Shown here piece after piece: positions 7,852 through 14,496 of a stretch of 14,496 nucleotides of DNA; the stretch's first letter is position 1; every line of letters begins with the position of its first letter. The notes below the pieces were generated by a model. It worked only from the letters and a program-made list of their open reading frames with translations. It was not told the DNA's origin and made no database searches. The position numbers and the translations under genes are program-made. This stretch comes from Ichthyophonus hoferi (lineage: Eukaryota; Opisthokonta; Ichthyosporea; Ichthyophonida; Ichthyophonidae): NCBI GenBank assembly GCA_002751075.1, contig NAOQ01000244.1, positions 13,894 to 28,389 of the forward strand, in the 5' to 3' direction.

Positions 7852-9742
7852 TGTATGTATGTATGTATGTATGTATGTATATATACATAAATATATGTAC
7901 ATATATAAATACAGGTACACATATGTAAAGAAGGGATAGGCGAGAAAGCAAAGAAGACATGTTATTGGTCAGAGTCTATTCTGTTCCCATTCATCTGCAT
8001 ATGACTTTAGAGATTTTCATTTTCATTATTAGGCCTACAACCCTACTCATCCTACACACATCCCCTCTCCCTCTTCCTCTCTTTTTATAGTATTCATCAT
8101 ACCATCACCAACTAACTATGATGTAATCACTCCTTGAGATAAATGCATGCATATATATGAGAGAAAGACAATGGAGAGTGAGAGGGAGAGGAAGTGAAAG
8201 AGGAGTCAAGAAATGTGATGCAATGATATTAAACTGCATTGACCATTGGAGCCACCCCTACTGTCTCCACATACATCAATGGCCAATCCTTTCTCGTTCT
8301 TCAAGTAAATACTATGCCTTGCCTCCATGATTGAATGAAAAGCATTTACTGACATGTCCGAATAATCTGAATCAATGCATGAGTACCTAGATAACCATAC
8401 ATGGTGTGGTTAGTAGGGGGACTGGTTATAATATAGTATCACATAGTATAGCATAGTATATTGGGATATAACGTACTATAACATTTTATAACATAATATA
8501 GTGTATTATAACATACTATAGTGTCCTATGCTATATCTAGGAAACGGACAAAAAACTAGGCACAGAATTCACATATACATACGTCAAAAAGAAAACAAAT
8601 GGCGGGAGTATAAAACGACAACACACCAATAACAACCTACAGGTAGTCTATTCAGAAAGCGAGCACTTACATCACCCGTGATTTCATCTGATCCGAGAAT
8701 TCAAATTGGGCTTCAAATAGGGCATAGGCTAGGTGATGGTTGTCAGTAATATAGAAAGTGCCATCTGGTCCTACTACGGTGGGAACTTGCAGTGCTCTGA
8801 CGTATTTGCGTATATATTTACGACTGCCTTTCTCCAGTTGTCGAGTTATGCAGCGGGCAAGGACTGTGTGTATATATATGCATAGGTATATATGTGTATA
8901 AGTATATGTGTATAGGTGTATAGGTGTATATGGGTATGTACATATGCGATATGCGTATATGTATATGTAGTGTGAAGGGGGCTGGGAGTACTTAAGTCAG
9001 TGTCGGAACATAGGCATATATGAATACTTGCAAGTATATCTCTTTTTCCTTTGCTATTGTTATCTCCTTGATGTATATGTAGAAATCTAAACAGGAGGTA
9101 AAAAGAAAAGAGAGGGGGATAATAAACCGGGTAGTAGAAGCAGGATACCATATACTATATATCCTATATCCTACTATATCATATCATATATTATAAGGAG
9201 ATAACTACAGAGGAAGGGAGGTTTGAGAGTGAGAAAGGGGGCATACAAAGCAAACAAAGACATATATATGTGTGTGATAGTATGATGGTATGATGGTATG
9301 ATGGCATGTATGAATATATGTATGCCACTATATCAGTATGATAGTATAACAGTATGTATATATATATGAGAAACGGCTACACCATATTATATTCTTACAT
9401 ATCCCTTTTAAGAAATATCATTTCAGTTGACTCTTTACTATTCCCTTTCCAAAAACACAAGTACAAGTTTTAACATGAGTGTAAGTACAAGTACCTACCT
9501 TTGCCAATGGAAGACTGTGTGGGGTGGGCCTGTGCCGGCCGTAGTAAACATAGTTCACCGACCATAAGAGTACCTGCCAATAGACGTTCTGAACAATAAT
9601 TTTGAGGGTTTGATGAGTCTAAATGTATTTCCGGACAGCGCATACGAAAACTATAGCGAGGGATTTGAGCTTCTCCAACCCCAAGGTCAATGCCACTTAT
9701 GAGAGAGGCATTTAGGACTAGTAAGGATATTAATAGTAGCAT
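5559..9742 (-). CDS. exported ParBc_2 (putative ParB-like nuclease) domain protein, 7 exons, 380 aa
   Basis: Exons in transcript order (inferred): 9742-9499, 8863-8671, 8386-8275, 7794-7667, 7364-7291, 6697-6588, 5840-5559. Donors are GTAGGT, GTAAGT, GTATGT, GTACGT, GTATGT and GTATAT. All acceptors are AG and junction phases 1, 2, 0, 2, 1, 0 agree throughout. Residues 1-17 form a signal peptide (MLLLISLLVL core, likely cleaved near ISG). The domain fills about 66-300: LRPAQAHPTQSSIGK (67-81), then VPTVVGPDGTFYITDNHHL (108-126), MADDPFRTLADW (195-206), LYLEFTWANFLRER (235-248) and a closing ALSTAAQDMSGYNW segment. These match, in order, the family's PTQ..vG, vvgPDGrxYlxDxHHL, aDDPYRSLA, flWadFLR and LPGy signatures (Pfam PF08857, from memory). 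The mature part has eight Cys (36, 50, 65, 86, 149, 216, 227, 322), which would suit an exported, disulfide-bonded protein. The tail (about 305-380) is polar and unrecognised. Substrate unknown; nuclease activity is only the family label. Confidence 0.88.
5841..6587 (-). other. intron 6 of the ParBc_2 gene
   Basis: This intron separates the last two coding exons. It contains TA/GTA-rich simple repeats (about 5860-6000), an AT-rich segment, the inverted copy of the dispersed repeat (6181-6378) and a purine-rich tract (about 6440-6575). Its donor is GTATAT, the weakest of this gene; its acceptor is CTATAG. Confidence 0.65.
6181..6378 (-). repeat. dispersed repeat, copy 2 (inverted partner of 4918-5106)
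   Basis: This copy lies in the opposite orientation to copy 1, inside intron 6 of the ParBc_2 gene, so on the sense strand of that gene it reads in the direction of copy 1's + strand. Similarity covers about 190 bases and is strongest over 6251-6295. The AACCAC-N3-GTGGTT stem (6242-6256) is kept, although its loop differs from copy 1. The pattern fits two independent insertions of one old family. Confidence 0.75.
6698..7290 (-). other. intron 5 of the ParBc_2 gene
   Basis: This intron starts with donor GTATGT and ends with a strong pyrimidine tract and CCCACAG before the exon at 6697. It holds 5-base-phased ATGAT/ATGGT-like units (about 7120-7180) and three related segments around 7198-7282, each with a TATAATTAA- or CATAGTTAA-like core. 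No extra exon is needed, since the phases join directly. Confidence 0.6.
7365..7666 (-). other. intron 4 of the ParBc_2 gene
   Basis: The donor chosen is GTACGT at 7666, which leaves two bases of a codon. It joins the acceptor CTCTCTAG before 7364 to make a Gln codon. A rival donor three bases further on (GTATAT) would break the phase with every usable acceptor. The intron includes a (TA)n tract and a CATAA pentamer array. Confidence 0.65.
7591..7617 (+). repeat. (CATAA)n pentanucleotide array
   Basis: Five perfect CATAA units plus a partial unit, in intron 4 of the ParBc_2 gene. Confidence 0.9.
7795..8274 (-). other. intron 3 of the ParBc_2 gene
   Basis: Phase-0 intron with donor GTATGT and acceptor GGCCACAG. 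It contains the TATG microsatellite next to its 3' end and a purine-rich stretch near 8160-8205. Joining the flanking exons gives KGLAID-SINDIPTTLKDMADDP, which reads straight through the family's region before DDP(Y/F)R. Confidence 0.65.
7822..7880 (+). repeat. (TATG)n microsatellite
   Basis: About 14-15 perfect TATG units, ending 27 bases from the start of ParBc_2 exon 4, upstream of its acceptor on the minus strand. Confidence 0.95.
8387..8670 (-). repeat. intron 2 of the ParBc_2 gene with 5-base-phased repeat
   Basis: Donor is GTAAGT and acceptor is ATCTAG. Most of 8425-8530 is a run of degenerate TATAG/CATAG/TATAA pentamers, in the same style as the other introns. Confidence 0.6.
8864..9498 (-). 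repeat. intron 1 of the ParBc_2 gene, repeat-rich
   Basis: The intron follows the signal-peptide exon. It contains GTATA-rich simple repeats next to the acceptor (about 8870-8965), a TATCC/TATCA phased patch (about 9150-9195) and an 8-base ATGGTATG repeat (about 9280-9310). The minus-strand open frame at 8846-9151 is mostly this intron read as protein. Confidence 0.6.
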
Positions 9743-9905
9743 GATATATATAACGATCTGTAATACCTAATCGTATAGTAATATATGTAATAAAATATTT
9801 ATGTATGTTTAGTTGTATTGCATAGAAATGACAACACGTCAAGGCATAAGGGAAGTGTTTGGGAAGTGAATAGTTCAGTTGATACGGTACGTATTTAGGT
9901 ATAAC

Positions 9906-9940
9906 AATAATAATAATAAATAATTATTATTATAATTGTA
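9906..9940. repeat. AAT/ATT palindrome
   Basis: AAT triplets run into ATT triplets, giving an almost perfect self-complementary stretch flanked by CAAT and ATTG. It lies about 165 bases upstream of the ParBc_2 start codon, so it could extrude as a cruciform in the divergent promoter region or may be plain microsatellite decay. Confidence 0.6.
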
Positions 9941-10756
9941 TTTGATTTTGTCAGCGCCAATTGTGGAATTACCAGGCTAAATATTCTAACGGTGCTTTAA
10001 ACATTCCAATTAAAATAACGACATACAATTGGGTATGGAAAAATATGGAACTATTATATATGGTTATATCAACTTTGGAGTACAGTTTTGTATTGATGTA
10101 GACAATATTTAAATGACATATGTCATATTCTACCAATAAAAACAGATTAAAGCCTTTATAACCTTTTTTAGAAAGCAATGAAAACTAGGTTTAACGGATC
10201 ATGCATACTGAAAATGAGTTATCGGGGAGGGGCCTCATGATCGAATATGATCATATGTAAATGTGTGGTAATTAACATAAACAGAAATAAAAAATAAAAA
10301 ATAAATAATAAAAAATGAATATATCATATCATATTGTAATTGTATTACATAGATTATTTTAGTGTGTTTAATAATATGGAGTATTTTAGTATATAGTAAG
10401 ATTAATTATTGTATTTTGTAATCAGTTGTGGGTAAACACAATCGATACGTGTGATCCTATTGGTTAACCTTGAATTCAATAGACAGTGCAAATAGTACAA
10501 AATACAAGGATAAATAATTCACTGTTAAAAACATAAGAGCCGGGGGATAATGAAAATTGAACCTAGATTTTTAAAATGCAGTTACATCAATCATAATATT
10601 TCTAAAACAGATAATCCAAACAATATTTTTGGACAAAATAAAAGATCGCAGTGATATAAGCCAATGGTAAATGATCTAAGATAACATATGAGCCAATACC
10701 ATTTTAGATTTCTGTGATCTAAAATATAATTACTGTGATAGATCGTATTTTTTTTT

Positions 10757-10834
10757 TTAGTTATTGTAGGTATTATTATTATTATTATTTATTTTAGTTG
10801 TTGTAGGTATTATTATTATTATTATTTATTTTAG
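10757..10834 (+). repeat. 37-bp tandem duplication built on an ATT microsatellite
   Basis: A unit of the form TTTTAGTT(A/G)TTGTAGG plus (TATTAT)n plus TATTTA is repeated twice with a period of 37 bases. The two copies differ at one clear position (GTTATTG versus GTTGTTG), so the duplication is recent. Confidence 0.8.
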
Positions 10835-10843
10835 CATATTACC

Positions 10844-10876
<33 letters not shown>

Positions 10877-11941
10877 GTGTTAGTGAAGTGCCTTTTGATT
10901 ATTGTTAGGCATGTTAGGTATGGCATGATTTGATATAGTATGGTATGGTATAGTATGGTATGGTATAACGTGATAATAGGGTATGATATGACAACTTAGT
11001 ATATGCATGTACACATTACTTCTACCTACACAAACCTATAATATACCTGTTATATTTTAGCCTTTTAAGAATAGTCGTTCTGGCATGGTTAAACATTATA
11101 TTATGTCATAGCAACCACCCCATCAACAACAAGAATCACGTAGAGAGAGAGAGAAGCACACATTACTACATACATTACTAAAGACGTTTGGATAAGCAAT
11201 AATACTATAAGTTAATTTTCATTGCTATTTCAATCAAATGTATGTTATTAATAATCATTATTTATAATTCATATCTGTTATATAAGTTATAGTATTATTG
11301 CAGTTAATTTTTATTTTACTTTTGTTCTCTTTTATCATTCCATGTTTCAGTAACTGCTATTGCCAGGTACTTCTTATTTTCCATATAATCGTAAAAAATG
11401 TAGTTTTTTAAACATATATGCACAAGCATACCTACTTACTTAGCTACCTACCCATACATACATGCATACATGCATGCACATGCAAACATATATATATATA
11501 TAAGTACTTTACCTCTACCAGACCTTAAACCTTTTCCAACTATTCCTTCTACTCTTTTATCATATATACGTACACTATACTCGCTCCACACAAGCCTATG
11601 TATGTCTTTACGGTTTTTATATATATGGCTAGGGAATTTATTACTGCTTCTACTTGTTTGAATACTCTTGTATATACTTACACCATATATATCTGTATAT
11701 ACGCCATAGATAAAATATTTTAATTTTAATTGTCCAATTGGAATATAATAGATCCTCTCATAGTCAGGCTACTAGTTATATTCACGATAGAGAATAAATT
11801 TTAAATTTTAAATAATTAAATTAACCAATAAAAATACTACTATGGAAATAGAACCAGGCAGGCTGTTGCCTAACTGCTTTCAATACATTACATTTACTAT
11901 GTTTTAATGTTAAAAATTTACTTTTAAAATATTTGGCTTCT

Positions 11942-11977
11942 AATTTTCTTTCTTTTTTATCCAACAGTTAGCACAGA
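11942..11977 (+). promoter_or_regulatory. strong splice acceptor 10 bases before the VPS26 start codon
   Basis: A dense pyrimidine tract (TTTTCTTTCTTTTTT, about 11944-11958) leads to CCAACAG at 11961-11967, just ten bases upstream of the ATG at 11978. A tract this good so close to a start codon suggests that the first coding exon is preceded by a 5' UTR intron, or that it receives a trans-spliced leader. The upstream partner was not identified. Confidence 0.6.
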
Positions 11978-14464
11978 ATGATCCCCTCTGGAGACCTAAT
12001 TAGTAATACTTTAAGCAAGTGGGTAAGTTATAGTATAGTATTTTATTTTATTTATAAAATGTGCCAATAGTATTTATTCTTTATTTTTATGATTTTGTTT
12101 TCCATTTTAAATAGAATGTATTAAAATATTAAAACCTGGAATTACAATTTACTGGTAAGTAGGTAGTTCTTATATTAGGCGCTTGTATGGGTTGGTGTAT
12201 ATGCTTCTAATTAGGTACTAAGGACACAGGTATACTAGGAAATAGAATATTCTGTAATATGTGTAAGGCTTTGTATTTACGCATAGGCCAATACAGATAT
12301 CTAATATAACAATGCGTACTATAATATAGAATGGAAGCATATCATATCATAGCATACCATGTCATACCATACTATACCATATAATGGAGAGATAACACAC
12401 ACCTATATATAATTCAGGTTGAGAAAATAGGGTTAGGCCCCAAGGACGAGAATGTGACCATTGGTATTATATTAGAGGGAGAGGAGACAAGGAGAACAGC
12501 GGATAGTGGAGAGGTGATATATATGGATGGCGAAACAGTAAAGGGACAGGTGAGTAGGGGAAGGGGTAGGATACGGGTTAGTAGAGTAGTAGGGTAGGAG
12601 GGTAGATTAGGTTAGGGTATATTGCATTGCATTATATTATATTTTATTATATTGCATTGTATTGTATGGTATGATATAGTATTATATTATATTATATTGT
12701 ATTGTATTGTACGGTATGATATAGTATTATATTATATTTTATTGTATTACATTTTATTGTATAGTATGATATAGTATTATATTATACTTTATTATATTGC
12801 ATTGTATTGTCTGGCATGATATAGTATTATATTATATCATATTGTATTCCATTGTATTGTATGGTGTGATATAGTACTATGTTATAATGTATTGTATGGC
12901 ATTGTATTGTATTGTATGGTATGATATAATATTATATTATATTGTAGTATGTTATACCATATTGTATTATAGGAAAACAGCAAACGTTAGATAGGTGATG
13001 TGTATGCATAGTGAGACGATTAAGAGGCAGGGGAGGGGGTAGAGGAGGATTTACTATTACTATGTATGTTACTAGGACACTGTATGCTATAGTATATTGT
13101 GTTGTATAGTATTATGTTGTATTGAATTGGATTGATAGTGTATTGTAATATAATATAGTACATTACTATATAATACAATACAATATAATACAATGCAATA
13201 AAATATGATACAATACAATATAATACAATGCAATACTATACTATACTATATTATACAATACAATACTATGCAATACTATACAATACTGTACAATACTGTA
13301 CAATACTATACCATACTACACAATACTATAAAATATAATACAATACACTGCAATACAAGACAATGCAATACACTAGAATACAATACAATAAATACCATAC
13401 AATACACTACACTACACTAAAATACAATAAAATACAATACACTTTACTACAATAAAATACTATAGCGAGGTGTTCTTACCTACCCTACTCTACTATCCCA
13501 TAGGTAGTTATAGACATCAAAGATGACTGTGTATTTGAGCACACTGGGATCAGGGTAGAGTTCATTGGTTCATGTGGTATGCAAACCTTATCCTATCCTA
13601 TTATATTGCGTTTATTATATTGCATTACACTATATTATACTATATTGCACTGTTTCTATGATATTATATTATGTTATATTTATTTCACTACTATTTTGTT
13701 TTACTTTATGCTATTACACTATATTCTACCATACTATCTTATATTAAACTATACTACCCTACCCTATACTACCTTACATTATATTTATACTGCCCTACAC
13801 TATACTACCCTACACTATACTACCCTACACTATACCATTCTACACTATATTACCCTACACTATATCCCACTGACCATAACATTATTATATGCTTATCACC
13901 ATACCCCGCTAGAGTTGATTGACGATTCTGCAAACTCCCTGAACTTTGTAAGTCTAGTACGAAATTTAGCCCCGCAAGGAGAGATAAACAAGAAGTCATC
14001 ATATGATTTTGAATTTTCAAAAATAGAAAAACCCCACGATAGTTATCATGGATTACGTGTGCGCCTTAGGTAATGTAACTACTAATTGCTATTTAGTTGT
14101 ACTGTGTTGCCATTGAGTTCTATTTATAGCTTTGCGAATTTTATATATGTATGTATCTATGCATGTTTATATTCTCTCATACTGCCACACATGCATACAT
14201 ATATACTATTATATATACATATATACGTACTATCATAGTGACATACGTAATACATACATACATACATACATATATTTATGTATGTTCTACAGTAACATCT
14301 AGTAGTTTTCATAAAATAAGGCCATCATATCTAATAGACATTGTTAATTGGTTTCCCAGGTATCTTGTAAGGGTTGTGATTGGTAAATGGCTGGGAGAGA
14401 TGGAACATGAGAGGGAGATATGGGTACAAAAAGAGAGGATGGATGAGATGGAGCCGAATCGACC
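11978..14464 (+). CDS. VPS26: VPS26A/B-type retromer subunit, first five coding exons (3' end beyond window)
   Basis: VPS26 is the arrestin-fold subunit of retromer, which with VPS35 and VPS29 recycles cargo from endosomes. Exons (inferred): 11978-12022, 12418-12549, 13504-13576, 13913-14069, 14360-14464. Donors are GTAAGT, GTGAGT, GTATGC, GTAATG and GTAGGT, and phases 0, 0, 1, 2, 2 agree. About 170 residues are present. Signatures matching VPS26A/B (from memory) are IILEGEETRR (33-42), YMDGETVKGQ (50-59), HTGIRVEFIG (72-81), a LVRNLAPQGE segment, SSYDFEFSKIEKPHDSY and VRLRYLVRVVIGKW. The last exon ends just before the conserved KMEVGIED block expected in the next exon. The N-terminus is divergent, and the stretch between strands 1 and 2 is about eight residues shorter than the human KTEDGK-containing loop. 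Human VPS26 is about 330 aa, so roughly half lies outside. Confidence 0.92.
12023..12417 (+). other. VPS26 intron 1
   Basis: GTAAGT to AATTCAG. It is AT-rich, with a short 5-base-phased ATCAT/ACCAT patch (about 12335-12385) just before the acceptor. A putative internal exon at 12117-12158 (AG before it and GTAAGT after it) was considered, but it has a stop in the frame required. Confidence 0.6.
12620..12965 (+). repeat. pentamer array with a 45/50/55-base higher-order period
   Basis: Units such as ATTGT, ATATT and GTATG repeat in 5-base phase. A marker of the form (A/G)TGATATA recurs at 12671, 12716, 12766, 12816, 12866 and 12921, so the spacings are 45, 50, 50, 50 and 55, all multiples of five. 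This is a higher-order repeat with six recognisable copies and moderate divergence. Confidence 0.85.
13162..13465 (+). repeat. complementary pentamer array (AATAC/ACAAT)
   Basis: ATACA, ATACT and similar units repeat in 5-base phase. They are the reverse complement of the TGTAT/AGTAT units in the array 200 bases upstream in the same intron. Long open frames here (for example 13205-13420) encode only Ile/Gln/Tyr/Asn/Thr repeats and are not genes. Confidence 0.85.
13577..13912 (+). repeat. VPS26 intron 3 with TATAC/TACCC pentamers
   Basis: GTATGC to CCCGCTAG. From about 13600 to 13868 it consists of 5-base-phased units such as CTATA, TACTA, CCCTA and CACTA. The frame continuing from 13579 into exon 4 is intron read-through, because the join to exon 3 at the chosen borders restores a conserved Glu codon. 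Confidence 0.7.
14070..14359 (+). other. VPS26 intron 4
   Basis: GTAATG to TTTCCCAG, containing (TA)n tracts and a TACA microsatellite (14251-14272). The frame opening at 14151 is intronic until the true exon begins at 14360. Confidence 0.65.
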
Positions 14465-14496
14465 GTAGGTGTATAGTGCATGGTGTATAATGTATA

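Larger units (their letters stand above)
9743..11967. other. intergenic region between divergent genes
   Basis: Transcription of the ParBc_2 gene (-) and the VPS26 gene (+) points outward from here, so both promoters should lie within. I cannot place them. Visible structure: an AAT-type palindrome (about 9906-9940), a stretch of plain AT-rich DNA (9960-10740), a 37-bp tandem duplication (10757-10834), a (TA)n tract (10843-10875), a 5-base-phased TATGG/TATAG patch (about 10930-10965) and simple TA/CATG repeats near 11400-11500. A small open frame at 11470-11661 shows no known domain. The right end is a strong splice acceptor (next to 11968). Confidence 0.55.
12550..13503 (+). repeat. VPS26 intron 2, mostly satellite-like sequence
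   Basis: This is the largest intron of the visible gene, running from GTGAGT to CCCATAG. More than half is made of two pentamer-based arrays with opposite strand character (next two entries), separated by about 180 bases that include a short G-rich patch (13028-13049). Confidence 0.75.

Noticed and set aside
7822-7880. CRISPR-like or telomere-like array
   Set aside because: It is a simple TATG microsatellite with no spacers and no telomeric unit.
8846-9151. 101-codon minus-strand frame overlapping ParBc_2 exon 2
   Set aside because: Mostly GTATA repeat translated as Tyr/Thr/His, and in a different frame from the conserved exon.
5559-9742. Bacterial contamination as the source of the ParBc_2 domain
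   Set aside because: The domain is divided among six introns with consistent phases, repeats of the local style fill those introns, and eukaryotic genes flank it.
12117-12158. Possible extra VPS26 exon between TAG and GTAAGT
   Set aside because: In the phase demanded by exon 1 (phase 0) it meets a stop codon. Joining exon 1 directly to 12418 gives an in-phase product, so the extra exon is unnecessary.
13205-13420. 71-codon Ile/Gln/Tyr/Asn/Thr-rich frame
   Set aside because: Pure translation of a pentamer array inside VPS26 intron 2.

Overview
The window is AT-rich eukaryotic nuclear DNA. It carries three protein-coding genes, all broken up by spliceosomal introns, which I rebuilt exon by exon from GT..AG borders whose reading phases agree at every junction. 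Exons are short (38 to 282 bases) and more balanced in base composition. Introns and intergenic DNA are loaded with microsatellites and with peculiar 5-base-phased repeats. I see no bacterial layout, rRNA, convincing tRNA or CRISPR array. The lineage cannot be fixed from this window. An early-branching animal such as a sponge, or a free-living protist, would fit. The set of proteins (ZNRD2, VPS26) only says eukaryote.

Layout. 1-1256: intergenic, with two perfect small hairpins. 1257-3575 (+): four-exon gene for a ZNRD2/SSSCA1-type zinc-ribbon protein, 179 aa. 3576-5558: tail-to-tail intergenic region with poly(A) signals and one copy of a dispersed repeat of about 190 bp. 5559-9742 (-): seven-exon gene for a 380-aa protein with a signal peptide and a full-length ParBc_2 ('putative ParB-like nuclease') domain; a second, inverted copy of the dispersed repeat lies in its last intron. 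9743-11967: intergenic region between divergent genes, with a 37-bp tandem repeat. 11978-14464 (+): first five coding exons (about 170 aa) of a VPS26A/B-type retromer subunit, which runs off the right edge.

The three genes show no obvious shared pathway. ZNRD2 is a small cytosolic zinc-ribbon protein, VPS26 is a retromer coat subunit at endosomes, and the ParBc_2 protein looks exported. The most unusual item is that exported ParBc_2 gene: a domain I know mainly from bacteria, here inside a seven-exon, signal-peptide-bearing eukaryotic gene flanked by ordinary eukaryotic genes. Second is the repeat architecture: pentanucleotide-phased arrays in nearly every long intron, including two complementary arrays of about 300 to 350 bases that could fold VPS26 intron 2 into a long hairpin.
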